Assembly (NCBI GenBank): GCA_964568845.1
Contig: CAZMSC010000007.1
Coordinates: 1 to 63,022 of the forward strand
Reading direction: 5' to 3'
DNA length: 63,022 nt
Source of the DNA: DTBU01 sp964568845
GTDB taxonomy: Archaea; Thermoproteota; CALKCG01; B24
The notes beneath the pieces are model-generated. The model was not told the DNA's origin, ran no database searches, and saw nothing but the letters and a program-made list of their open reading frames with translations. Position numbers and translations under genes: made by a program. Shown in pieces: positions 7,588 through 16,379 of this stretch (positions within the stretch are counted from its first letter, which is position 1; each line of letters opens with the position of its first letter).

Positions 7588-9633
7588 TTGTCAAAGGAGG
7601 TTGTCGAGGAGAAGATTCCATGGCACTTTCTGATACCGTTCATGGTTGTCTTAGGAATATTTACAATGGCTATAAACCCTCTAAATCCAACTGGTACTTG
7701 GAGGAATCCACCCGGATATTCTGCGGCTATGGGGGTCGTCGTCATATGCTACTCGGCTTTAACAGCCCTACCATTCATATGCTTCTACTTCGCAGGTGCT
7801 TTGGGGAAGCTCAGCTTCTTCAAGAAGAGAGTCAACATGACGACTATGACTTGGCTGTACACTACGACGTTATGCCTCTCATTCTACCTCGGTAGACCTA
7901 CATCCGATACAGCTTGCGCCAGCTACGGCGTCTTCCTAGGTAATAGAATTATGTCTCCAGTTGAAGAGACAACAAGGCTCGTTCCATGGTTTATGGCTCC
8001 GTCACCAGAAATCGCTAGGCAATCGCTCTACGGTGGTGTTCCGGTGCCTTGGGCCGACCTAATGCCTATGATGATTTTCTGGAGCACATTTACAATAGTG
8101 TACGGTCTTCTGATGGTATCGATTGCCACAATATTTAGAAAGTACTGGATAGACGTTGAGAAGGTCCCATTCCCCCACGTCGGGGCTGCATATGAGCTTC
8201 TAGTGAGAACACTACCTGAAAGAAGGGCGAGGTTTTCAGGTCCTTTCTTAATCGGATTCGTACTGGGTATTATCGTTTGGATCCCAACATTCTTAACGGG
8301 TCTCTTCCCATGGTTTCCAGACATCTATGGGTGGAGGTGGGAGGCAAACGTATGCGGATACGGCTCTCACTTCGTAAGCACAGGCGAACCATTGGCAGCC
8401 CTCGTAGGTATGGCTAGAATTGGGAAGGAGCCGCTGGGTGTAGCTATAGCATACTTTGCACCATTAACGACTCTGTTCAATATGTGGTTCTGGTGGCTTA
8501 TTCTAGTAATACTATCTCAAGTAGCATACTTCCTTGGATACTATACGGGGCTTCCGACTACACCTGGTTGCGGTAGGGTTTGGTGTGGGGAAATATCTAT
8601 ATCTTACGGTGAGCCTTTTAAGTGGACGGCTGTATTGGTTGGAGGTATATGGGGTTTAACGATATTCCTGTTGATTTTAAGTAGACGGCACATAATAGAC
8701 ACACTTAAGGCCGCTTTTGGAAGAATGGATTCCCCGGCTAAGGTTGAATTTGAAAAAGGTGAACCCATAAGCTATAGAAGTGCATACCTCCTGTTAATAG
8801 CGACGTTTATCATAGCCATATTCATACATATTGCATGCGATATGAACCCGATATCTGCGCTACTAACGCCGATAAATATGATCGCGTTGTGGTTTGGCTC
8901 TATGAGGCTTTTAGGTTTAGGAGGAATCTACTATCGTAAAACTGATAAGGGCTATGCCTTACACAGACTTCTACTATGGCATCAAGCTCCCGAAGTCGTA
9001 GATAGAGACTTCGCCATGTCTGCACACTTTAACACGTGGTTTACAGACGCCCCCGACATGGGCAACCAAGTCGGTGGAAACTTCTTAACGGCTTTCGAAG
9101 CCTACAGAATGGCTAGCTTAACAGGAGTAAGCACTAAGAGCGTCTTTAAAGTTCTCGTAGCCTCCATAATAATATATTCACTGGTGACAATACCAACATG
9201 GCTATCAATCGCGTACACGTTCGGTATAACCAGAATTCAAGGCACTTGGGGCATGCATGGTTGTAACGCGGTAATGCAGAGGTCTGCAGACCCAGATAGC
9301 TGGAACAGCGCTCCGGGTACAGAACCCTGGGTACCTCACTTCGCAGCAGGCTTCATATTCGTAGGGCTTTTAAGCTGGCTACATGCAAGATACATATGGT
9401 TCCCGTTTGAGCCTGTAGGCTTCATACTGGGAATAGGTGCTGGCTTCGAATGGGGATTCTGGACTTACGCCCTCATAGCCTGGGCTCTTAAACAGATAAC
9501 ACTCAGAGTGGGAGGGAGTAAGCTATACGAAGAAGTTGGGGCTCCAGTAGCAGGCGGATACATAGCTGGACACATGTTAGCGCTAATACCCGGAATCATA
9601 GTAAGCAGATACAGGTTCTTCTTCCCATTCTAA
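7588..9633 (+). CDS. OPT-like multi-pass membrane transporter (DUF6785/DUF6784 type)
   Basis: A 681-residue protein with about 14-16 hydrophobic segments. Its layout resembles archaeal and bacterial membrane proteins related to oligopeptide (OPT) transporters: FRKYWIDVEKVPFPHVGAA near 185-205, long Trp/Pro-rich loops, and the C-terminal APVAGGYIAGHM block. The substrate is unknown; peptides or metal chelates are possible from the superfamily. The start is TTG 7588 with GGTGA at 7579-7583. The TATA-like TTTTATAAA at about 7548-7556 precedes it. It is monocistronic and ends in a T-rich stretch before the convergent lysK. Confidence 0.72.
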   Translation: MSKEVVEEKIPWHFLIPFMVVLGIFTMAINPLNPTGTWRNPPGYSAAMGVVVICYSALTALPFICFYFAGALGKLSFFKKRVNMTTMTWLYTTTLCLSFYLGRPTSDTACASYGVFLGNRIMSPVEETTRLVPWFMAPSPEIARQSLYGGVPVPWADLMPMMIFWSTFTIVYGLLMVSIATIFRKYWIDVEKVPFPHVGAAYELLVRTLPERRARFSGPFLIGFVLGIIVWIPTFLTGLFPWFPDIYGWRWEANVCGYGSHFVSTGEPLAALVGMARIGKEPLGVAIAYFAPLTTLFNMWFWWLILVILSQVAYFLGYYTGLPTTPGCGRVWCGEISISYGEPFKWTAVLVGGIWGLTIFLLILSRRHIIDTLKAAFGRMDSPAKVEFEKGEPISYRSAYLLLIATFIIAIFIHIACDMNPISALLTPINMIALWFGSMRLLGLGGIYYRKTDKGYALHRLLLWHQAPEVVDRDFAMSAHFNTWFTDAPDMGNQVGGNFLTAFEAYRMASLTGVSTKSVFKVLVASIIIYSLVTIPTWLSIAYTFGITRIQGTWGMHGCNAVMQRSADPDSWNSAPGTEPWVPHFAAGFIFVGLLSWLHARYIWFPFEPVGFILGIGAGFEWGFWTYALIAWALKQITLRVGGSKLYEEVGAPVAGGYIAGHMLALIPGIIVSRYRFFFPF

Positions 9634-9733
9634 ACATCCCATTTTTTATTTTCGTAAGGAAGGCGGAAAGTAGTAATCTACAATATATAGATCTATATAA
9701 TGAAGCAGACACTATAATAGTCTCGGTAATCCT

Positions 9734-10855
9734 TCATAGTTGCTTTAAAAGTTTTAAGGCTGCAAGTCTATATACCTCTATGCTATCTAAGTATTCTTCC
9801 ACGTCTATCCTCTCCGTGTCCGTGTGGCTCAGAGCCGAATCGCCTGGGCCATAGGTCACAGCGTCAATAGGTAAACCCGTTAAAAGGTTCATATCTCCAG
9901 TGCCGGTTTTACGGATAAGCTTAGGATACCTTCCCCTAACCTCCTTAACAGACTCTCTTAAAACCTTTAAAAGCATGGAATCCCTATCAACTTCATAAGC
10001 GTCACAGTATCCTTCAGACTCAACCTCTAACTGGGCCTCTGGGCGTTTATGCATGAAGTTTTTCATAAGCCTTTGAGAATACTCTACGACTTCTGAGGCT
10101 TTAACGCCTGGCGGAATCCTAACATCGACTTTAGCCTCGCAGAAACCTGGTACAACGTTTGGCGTATCTCCACCTCTGATCCAGGTAATCGACGTAGAAA
10201 CAGCGTAGTATTTGCTTGAAAACGTTTGAGTGGAATAACGTTCATAGATCTCTTTCTTTAAAGACGTGTAAAACTCGTAGAGGTCTTCAACAGCGTTCTC
10301 AAAAGCCCATGGCGACCCAGCATGTCCGGGTCTTGTTCTACATCTTATGGAGAGTTGGATTCTACCCCTATAGGCTATGGTTATGGCTTCAACCCCACCC
10401 GGCTCGCCTAAGACTACGTAATTAGCCTCAATACCTTTACATAGTACGTGTTTAAAGCCTAAACTAGAGCCTTCTTCATCAACAGTGCATGCAACAATAA
10501 GTCTACCATTTAGAGCCTCACTCTTAATGGAGGCTCCTGCAACAACCATAGCTATTAATGCAGATTTAGCATCCACAGCTCCCCTAGCATATATGTACCT
10601 TCCCTCCTCCCTATACGGTATGACCCCCGGAACAGTATCCATGTGGCCTACATACATGACCTTAGGTTCACCGACGCCTACAGATCCTAAAACGTTTCCC
10701 ACGTCATCGACGTATACGTCATCGTATCCTAGTTTTTCCATAGTGTCCATGAGGAAGAGCGCCAGCTCACCCTCATGTAAGGATGGGCTGTAGATCTTTA
10801 AAGCGTTCTTAAGTATATCTACCGCTTTAGCCTTCAACTCAAAGCCTATAGACAT
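9734..10855 (-). CDS. lysK: LysK, [LysW]-lysine/[LysW]-ornithine hydrolase
   Basis: A 373-residue M20-family zinc hydrolase that releases lysine or ornithine from the carrier protein LysW, the last step of the AAA pathway. YVGHMDTVPG near 67-76 carries metal ligands, RGAVDAKS near 90 and VDEEGSS near 125 hold the bridging Asp and catalytic Glu, and TGTGDMN near 319 is typical of LysK. It starts 3 bases after the lysZ stop in the same minus-strand operon as argG, lysW and lysZ. Confidence 0.92.
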   Translation of the reverse strand: MSIGFELKAKAVDILKNALKIYSPSLHEGELALFLMDTMEKLGYDDVYVDDVGNVLGSVGVGEPKVMYVGHMDTVPGVIPYREEGRYIYARGAVDAKSALIAMVVAGASIKSEALNGRLIVACTVDEEGSSLGFKHVLCKGIEANYVVLGEPGGVEAITIAYRGRIQLSIRCRTRPGHAGSPWAFENAVEDLYEFYTSLKKEIYERYSTQTFSSKYYAVSTSITWIRGGDTPNVVPGFCEAKVDVRIPPGVKASEVVEYSQRLMKNFMHKRPEAQLEVESEGYCDAYEVDRDSMLLKVLRESVKEVRGRYPKLIRKTGTGDMNLLTGLPIDAVTYGPGDSALSHTDTERIDVEEYLDSIEVYRLAALKLLKQL

Positions 10856-10858
10856 TTA

Positions 10859-11671
10859 TCAACCTCTATAGACCACTGTTCCAGCCTTACCTTCGATGAC
10901 GGATGTTATGGGTTTAGGCTTCAGACCGGAAGATATCACAACCCTATCGACACCCATCTCCAAAGCCTCCATGGCAGCGTAGACTTTAGTAATCATACCT
11001 GGGCCTATTCTCTTAAGCTTCTCTTTCAATTGGCTAGAGGATATTTCCCTGCAAAGCTCTCCATTGAGTATTAAACCTTCTACGTCCGTTAAAAGTATGA
11101 GGTCGTCTGCCTTTAGAGCTCCCGCTACGTAAGAAGCCGCCCTATCTCCATCAACGTTTAAAATCTCATACTCTGAGCCTATGGCTAACGGTGAGATAAC
11201 AGGTAGGTAGCCTGAGTTTAAAAGGTTTTCCAATAGACCAGCGTTAACGGCTATTATCTTCCCAGTATATCCTCCGGGTATAACCCTCTTCCTACCCTTC
11301 TCATCGATTATGACGAGCTTCTTCTTTCTCTCCGCCCTTAGAAGCCCTCCATCTACACCTGAAACCCCCACTGCTGGAAGGCCGAATTCAAGTAGGGTTG
11401 AAACTATTTCTTTACTTATCTTGCCAGCCATAACCATAACGTAGATGTCGAGCGTCTCCTTATCAGTATACCTACTTCTAAAGCCGTCTGGAGATGTTAT
11501 GAAAACCTGCTCCTTACCCATTTTAGAAGCTATGCTTGTAACTTCATCTCCTCCCCCGTGGACTAAGACGAGCTTATGGTTTGAGAAAACCCCTCTAATA
11601 TCATCTATCAGGTTTACATCTGGGGCTCCGTCTTTAAGAATACTTCCGCCGATTTTAACCACAAGTTTCAA
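10859..11671 (-). CDS. lysZ: LysZ, [LysW]-aminoadipate/glutamate kinase
   Basis: A 270-residue amino-acid kinase that phosphorylates the side-chain carboxylate of LysW-bound aminoadipate or glutamate. VKIGGSILKDG (4-14), LVHGGGDEV (36-44) and NVDGDRAA mark the fold. SPDGFRSRYTDKETLDIY is the stretch distinguishing LysZ from ordinary ArgB. The start is ATG 11671. The kinase-carrier-argG arrangement suggests use for arginine, and probably lysine as well. Confidence 0.92.
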   Translation of the reverse strand: MKLVVKIGGSILKDGAPDVNLIDDIRGVFSNHKLVLVHGGGDEVTSIASKMGKEQVFITSPDGFRSRYTDKETLDIYVMVMAGKISKEIVSTLLEFGLPAVGVSGVDGGLLRAERKKKLVIIDEKGRKRVIPGGYTGKIIAVNAGLLENLLNSGYLPVISPLAIGSEYEILNVDGDRAASYVAGALKADDLILLTDVEGLILNGELCREISSSQLKEKLKRIGPGMITKVYAAMEALEMGVDRVVISSGLKPKPITSVIEGKAGTVVYRG

Positions 11672-11701
11672 GCGTCAACCCTCAACGTAATATTCTTCAG
11701 C

Positions 11702-11887
11702 CTATTCTCCCCAGTCTTCCCCCTCTATTTCCGCAGGTTTTAGCTCAACTTTACCATTATTTATATAAACTTCATACTCCATACCGCAATCTGGGCATGA
11801 GAATATTTCACCTTCTAGAGCGTCATCGGGAATCTTAATCTTACCACCACACTCAGAACACTCTAAAACTATAACCGTACATATCAC
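11702..11887 (-). CDS. lysW: LysW amino-group carrier protein
   Basis: A small acidic carrier whose C-terminal Glu is amide-linked to the pathway intermediates, protecting the amino group. It has two zinc-binding pairs, LECSECGG and FSCPDCG, and ends in the invariant EDWGE. The start is assigned to GTG 11887 because it forms a GTGA overlap with the argG stop (TGA 11884-11886) and lies in the GGGAGGTGA Shine-Dalgarno stretch, giving 61 residues, close to the usual 54-60. A longer reading to 11938 would overlap argG for over 50 bases and adds nonconserved residues. Confidence 0.93.
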   Translation of the reverse strand: MICTVIVLECSECGGKIKIPDDALEGEIFSCPDCGMEYEVYINNGKVELKPAEIEGEDWGE

Positions 11888-13077
11888 CTCCCACGGCTCT
11901 TCCGAACAGTATGAGCTGTCCTCAGGGGTAGGCTCCATATCTCTATAAACCCGGGGGCTGCAGATTGGTCGAAAACGCTTTTAACGCTGTAAGTGGCAAG
12001 ATCCTTACTATACAGCGAATACTTAGACATTCTTGAAACAACTCTTAATCCTCCCTTATAAAGCTTCAGCTTAACCCATCCTTCAACAAACCTCTGAGAA
12101 CTATTGATGAACTCCTCCAAGTCGTGTTTGAGAGGCTCATACCACATTCCGGCATAAACTAGAAGGCTCCATTGTCTATCTACAAGCTCTTTAAAACTCA
12201 ACTGGCTTGGAGTTAAAACTAGTTTCTCAAGGTCTTTATGTGCTTCTATTATGCAGACTGCCGCCGGGCACTCGTAGACTTCTCTAGTTTTAATCCCTAC
12301 AACTCTATCCTCGATGTGATCTATCCTACCCACCGCATTTCTCCCAGCAACCTCATTCAACCTAGTCAGGAGTGTGACCCCGTCTAAAACCTCTCCGTTA
12401 AGCGAAGTGGGCACACCATTTTCAAAGCCTATAGTCAAATACTCAGCTCTATCAGGGGCCTCCTCTGGATCTATAGTCCACTTGAAGACTTCACTCGGAG
12501 GCTCAAGCTCTACATCTTCTAAAGGTCCGCATTCTATGCTTCTACCCCATAGGTTTTGGTCAACGCTGTATATCTTCTCTCTACTAAATGGAATTCCATG
12601 TTTCTTAGCATATTCGAGCTCAAACTCCCTGTCTAAACCCCACTCTCTAACTGGAGCTAAAACTTTCAGATTGGGATTTAACGCTTTAACGGTCGCCTCT
12701 ATTCTAACCTGATCATTGCCTTTACCGGTACATCCATGTGCTACAGCATCGGCTTTAACGGCTTCAGCCACTTCGACAACATTCTTAGCTATCAAGGGTC
12801 TGGAGAGGGCGCTACTGAGGGGATATTTACCTTCATATAGTCCATTAGCTTTAATGCTTGGAAAAACGTAGTTCTCCACAAAATCCCTCTTGGCATCTAT
12901 GAAGAAGTGCTTTACAACGCCGAGCTTGTAAGCCATATCCTCTATGAATTTAAAGTCGCCACCTTGACCCACGTCAACGGTGACGGTATAGACCTCTACG
13001 TCATACTTTTCCTGAAGCCATATTATCGACACAGATGTATCTAAGCCTCCAGAGTACGCGAGTACGACCTTATTCAA
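11884..13077 (-). CDS. argG: Argininosuccinate synthase (ArgG)
   Basis: Condenses citrulline and aspartate with ATP. The N-terminal PP-loop is VVLAYSGGLDTSV, followed by VDVGQGGDF, AHGCTGKGNDQVR and the VGIKTREVYE segment. TTG 13077 gives 397 residues, the usual family length, and the GGGGGAGG Shine-Dalgarno is adjacent, although only 1 base away. TTG 13104 is an in-frame alternative. A TATA-like stretch (TTTATATTTTA on the minus strand, about 13138-13148) lies upstream. Its fusion to the lysW-lysZ-lysK operon indicates arginine synthesis. Confidence 0.95.
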   Translation of the reverse strand: MNKVVLAYSGGLDTSVSIIWLQEKYDVEVYTVTVDVGQGGDFKFIEDMAYKLGVVKHFFIDAKRDFVENYVFPSIKANGLYEGKYPLSSALSRPLIAKNVVEVAEAVKADAVAHGCTGKGNDQVRIEATVKALNPNLKVLAPVREWGLDREFELEYAKKHGIPFSREKIYSVDQNLWGRSIECGPLEDVELEPPSEVFKWTIDPEEAPDRAEYLTIGFENGVPTSLNGEVLDGVTLLTRLNEVAGRNAVGRIDHIEDRVVGIKTREVYECPAAVCIIEAHKDLEKLVLTPSQLSFKELVDRQWSLLVYAGMWYEPLKHDLEEFINSSQRFVEGWVKLKLYKGGLRVVSRMSKYSLYSKDLATYSVKSVFDQSAAPGFIEIWSLPLRTAHTVRKSRGR

Positions 13078-13150
13078 GCCTCCCCCCTCATTCAAACTCT
13101 TCAATCAAATCCAAGCATTAACTTAAGGAAACTCAACTAAAATATAAATT

Positions 13151-13546
13151 TTACTGAGAATCTTTAATTTTATCCCTTAGATATTCTGAAAATTCTTTAA
13201 CTCTACCCTTTCTCTCAACATAGATCTTCGTGTCAAGTCTAACTCTGATGCCGAGGCTTAGTAGAAGCTGATAAAACTCGCCACCACTTATTTCAGCGGG
13301 TATTTTACGGTCTGCTATCGCCTTACCAAGGGCATTAATTATCGCGTGGGCTTCATATGGATACTGGCTTTTAAGAGCTGATAGAACCCTTAAACCTGAA
13401 ATGTCTAAGGCGTTTCTAACGATGCTTTCATAGTCTGGGGCTCTATCCTCCTCCGAGGAGTCTTTTAAAGCTTTAGCCATAAGCTTTCGCTGAATTTCTA
13501 AATACTTTTTCTTCATCAGTAGGTTTAACTCGCTATCTTCACTCAA
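13151..13546 (-). CDS. Small basic helical protein, PDCD5-like?
   Basis: A 131-residue charged protein. The N-terminal helix (LLMKKKYLEIQRKLMAKAL), a middle three-helix-like region (residues 42-100) and a C-terminal TKIYVERKGR strand are reminiscent of the archaeal PDCD5/TFAR19 DNA-binding family, but the match is only in layout. It lies between the argG promoter and lysY without obvious functional tie. The start is ATG 13546, with GGAGGGA just upstream (13551-13557). Confidence 0.5.
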   Translation of the reverse strand: MSEDSELNLLMKKKYLEIQRKLMAKALKDSSEEDRAPDYESIVRNALDISGLRVLSALKSQYPYEAHAIINALGKAIADRKIPAEISGGEFYQLLLSLGIRVRLDTKIYVERKGRVKEFSEYLRDKIKDSQ

Positions 13547-13697
13547 GACAATCCCTCCTAAAACAGTAGTAGATACAAGTGTTTAAACATGACTATTTAG
13601 ACTAAAGAAGCTTTCTCTAATTTGAGAGAAGGAAAGTCCATCGGCGACGGAGTAAAGGTTAAATGTTAAATATTACCCCATTCTGGAGGGGTTGCCT

Positions 13698-14750
13698 TTG
13701 AAGGTAAGCATCGTAGGAGGATCGGGGTTTACTGGGGGAGAACTCTTAAGAATACTTGCAACTCATCCGAACGTAGAAATCAAAATCGTTACCTCTAGGA
13801 GGTATGTAGGAGAGTACGTTCACAGAGTTCATCCAAACCTCAGAGGAATACTCGATATTCAATTTACAGACCCCAGTACGTCAAAGGTAGCTGAAGAAAG
13901 CGACGTTGTATTCTTATGTACGCCAGCAGGTGTCTCAGCAAAAACAACGCCAGAATTCCTGGAAGCTGGAGTTAAAGTAATCGACTTAAGTCCAGATTTT
14001 AGGCTTAAGAATCCTAAAGATTATGAGCGGTGGTATGGCTGGAGGCATCCAAGGCCAGATCTTCTGGAGAAAGCCGTCTACGGTTTACCGGAGCTTCATA
14101 GAGAAGAGATCCGGAAAGCCGATTTAGTCGCATGTCCAGGTTGCATGTCAACTGCTGCCATACTAGCTATGGCGCCTTTGGCTAAAGCAAGCTTTGTTAA
14201 GCAAAACGTCGTAGTGGTAGATGCCATGATAGGCTCTTCAGGCGCGGGTGCTACGCCTTCTCTTGCAAGTATACACGCTGAACGCTATGGCGTTATAAGA
14301 CCCTATAAACCAGTTGGGCATAGACATACGAGTGAAATAGAGCAGGAGCTCAGCATGTTAGCTGGTGGAAGTGTTAAAGTTGCATTCTCAGCAAGCTCCG
14401 TCAATATAGTGCGGGGGATACTGGTGGTATGCCACTGCTTTACTGAGAAAACTATAACTATCCGAGATCTTTGGAAGATTTATAGACAGTTCTATGGTAA
14501 TGAGCCTTTCGTAAGACTGGTTAGGGATGTAAAAGGGATATTCAGGTATCCGGATCCAAAACCCATAGTGGGCTCAAACTTCTGCGATGTTGGATTTGAA
14601 TTAGACCCGTATACGAATAGGGTAGTTGCTTTATCCGCCATAGATAACCTCGTTAAGGGTGCCGTCGGCAATGCTGTTCAGAGCCTAAACATCATCTATG
14701 GATTGGATGAAAAAACGGGATTGATGTATCCGGGGGTCCATCCAGTTTAG
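13698..14750 (+). CDS. lysY: LysY, [LysW]-aminoadipyl/glutamyl phosphate reductase
   Basis: NADPH-dependent reductase converting the LysW-bound acyl phosphate to the semialdehyde. It has the nucleotide-binding start VSIVGGSGFTGGEL, LSPDFRL near 102, and catalytic Cys in VACPGCMSTAA near 151. GSSGAGATPS and GHRHTSEIEQ are LysY/ArgC motifs. TTG 13698 is chosen over TTG 13692 because the GGAGGG Shine-Dalgarno (13685-13690) is then 7 bases away rather than 1. It is followed 11 bases later by lysJ. Confidence 0.93.
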   Translation: MKVSIVGGSGFTGGELLRILATHPNVEIKIVTSRRYVGEYVHRVHPNLRGILDIQFTDPSTSKVAEESDVVFLCTPAGVSAKTTPEFLEAGVKVIDLSPDFRLKNPKDYERWYGWRHPRPDLLEKAVYGLPELHREEIRKADLVACPGCMSTAAILAMAPLAKASFVKQNVVVVDAMIGSSGAGATPSLASIHAERYGVIRPYKPVGHRHTSEIEQELSMLAGGSVKVAFSASSVNIVRGILVVCHCFTEKTITIRDLWKIYRQFYGNEPFVRLVRDVKGIFRYPDPKPIVGSNFCDVGFELDPYTNRVVALSAIDNLVKGAVGNAVQSLNIIYGLDEKTGLMYPGVHPV

Positions 14751-14761
14751 GAGGAGCAATA

Positions 14762-15961
14762 TTGGATACACAAACGATCATCCAGCTTGAAGAAAAATAC
14801 ATGGTTAACGTTTACTTCAGATACCCGGTAGCTATTGTAGGTGGTAGTGGTGCAATACTGTGGGATGCTGAGGGGAAGCGCTACATAGACTTGATGGGTG
14901 GATACGGCGTTGCCATAGTGGGCTATTCCCACCCTAAAGTTGTTGAGGCGCTTAAAGCACAGCTTAATAGACTTACGATATGTCACCCAAGTTTATACAA
15001 CGACGTTAGAGCATCCCTCTTAGAGAAGCTTGTTGCCATAGCTCCAAGGGGCTTAAACAAGGTTTACCTATGCAATAGCGGAGCTGAAGCTATTGAAGCA
15101 GCTATTAAAATGGCTAAAAAGTATACTGGTAGATCTAAACTGGTTTCAACAATGGGAGGCTTCCACGGTAAAACTTTAGGGGCTTTATCATTGACGTGGA
15201 ATCCCAAGTATAGAGAACCTTTCAAAGATTTTCTGATCAAGGATGTAGAATTCGTGCCATATGGAAACCTTGAGAAAGCTGAAGAGGTGGTTGATGAAAA
15301 CACCGCCGCATTCATAGTGGAGCCGATTCAAGGTGAAAGCGGTGTGAGGGTTCCGCCAGATGGCTATCTAAAAGGCTTGAGGGATGTATGCGATAGAAGA
15401 GGGAGTCTACTTATAATCGATGAGATTCAGACTGGTCTCGGACGGACTGGAGCTATGTGGGCTTGTCAACATTGGAATGTAAAGCCAGATATAATGTGCG
15501 TCGCTAAAGGTTTAGCAGGGGGAGTCCCCATGGGAGCAGTCTTAGCGAGAGAAGATGTAGGCGGGAGTCTTAAACTTGGAGAGCATACGAGTACGTTCGG
15601 TGGAAACCCCCTCGCGTGTGCGGCAGCCTCAGCCGTAATAGACGTAATAGTCGGTGAAAAACTGCCTGAGAAGGCGGGGAGGCTGGGGGAGACATTTAAA
15701 CGTGAGTTGGAGAAACTTAAGCAAAGCCACTCATCTGTAAGAGAGGTTAGAGGCTTAGGCTTGATGAGGGCGGCGGAGCTAAAATTCGATGTAAAAGACG
15801 TCATCGTTAAAAGTCTTGAGAGCGGTCTTATAACTTTATACTCTGGCAGAAATATCCTGAGGTTTCTACCACCTCTAGTCATAGATGAAGGGCAAATACT
15901 AGAGGCTTTAAAAATCCTGGATAACGTGCTCGATACGGTCTCGCCAACCACTCACGGCTAA
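14762..15961 (+). CDS. lysJ: LysJ, [LysW]-aminoadipate/glutamate semialdehyde aminotransferase
   Basis: A 399-residue PLP-dependent class III aminotransferase transferring an amino group from glutamate to the LysW-linked semialdehyde. NSGAEAIEAAIKMAKKYTG (about 105-123), IIDEIQTGLGRTG (about 218-230) and the PLP Lys in CVAKGLAGGVPMGA (about 245-258) are clear. The start is TTG 14762 after the GGAGGAG Shine-Dalgarno. It completes the lysY-lysJ unit, divergent from the argG-lysW-lysZ-lysK operon with the 13151-13546 gene between. Confidence 0.93.
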   Translation: MDTQTIIQLEEKYMVNVYFRYPVAIVGGSGAILWDAEGKRYIDLMGGYGVAIVGYSHPKVVEALKAQLNRLTICHPSLYNDVRASLLEKLVAIAPRGLNKVYLCNSGAEAIEAAIKMAKKYTGRSKLVSTMGGFHGKTLGALSLTWNPKYREPFKDFLIKDVEFVPYGNLEKAEEVVDENTAAFIVEPIQGESGVRVPPDGYLKGLRDVCDRRGSLLIIDEIQTGLGRTGAMWACQHWNVKPDIMCVAKGLAGGVPMGAVLAREDVGGSLKLGEHTSTFGGNPLACAAASAVIDVIVGEKLPEKAGRLGETFKRELEKLKQSHSSVREVRGLGLMRAAELKFDVKDVIVKSLESGLITLYSGRNILRFLPPLVIDEGQILEALKILDNVLDTVSPTTHG

Positions 15962-15962
15962 A

Positions 15963-16271
15963 CTACAGCCTCTTTCTACCATGTTTATATGGCCTGGTTT
16001 TATTTACTGACATTTTCACTTTGACCGCGTTTGATATGTCTATTTTAAGGTCTCCACACATGTGGAAGATTCTGATAAGCGTATCCGCCAATTCCTCTTT
16101 AAAGGCTTCAGAATCGTCGTCTCTCCAAGCCTCCATAGCTTCAGAAAGCTCGGTTACTATAAGCATTAGATATGTTGGCACGTTATCCCATGTCACGTGA
16201 AACCCTTTAGAATTGGCTATCTCAGCGGCTTCTCTTACATATTCTTCAAGAGTTTGCGGGTTTAAAGTCAT
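15963..16271 (-). CDS. MazG-like nucleotide pyrophosphohydrolase
   Basis: A 102-residue all-alpha NTP pyrophosphatase. The metal site is seen as TELSEAMEAWR (Glu ligands) and FKEELADTLIRIFHM (Glu/Asp ligands), followed by the KMSVNKTRPYKHG ending common in this family. It probably hydrolyses noncanonical or excess (d)NTPs. It is convergent with lysJ, with a 1-base gap between the stop codons. Confidence 0.82.
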   Translation of the reverse strand: MTLNPQTLEEYVREAAEIANSKGFHVTWDNVPTYLMLIVTELSEAMEAWRDDDSEAFKEELADTLIRIFHMCGDLKIDISNAVKVKMSVNKTRPYKHGRKRL

Positions 16272-16379
16272 CGGATATATGTAGCCGTAGAATTCTAATA
16301 AACATAGCTTTCAGTTTTCTAGGAAAAACTTCAGCTTAATTTAAATAAATTTTCTACGTCTATAGAACTCTGGATCCGA

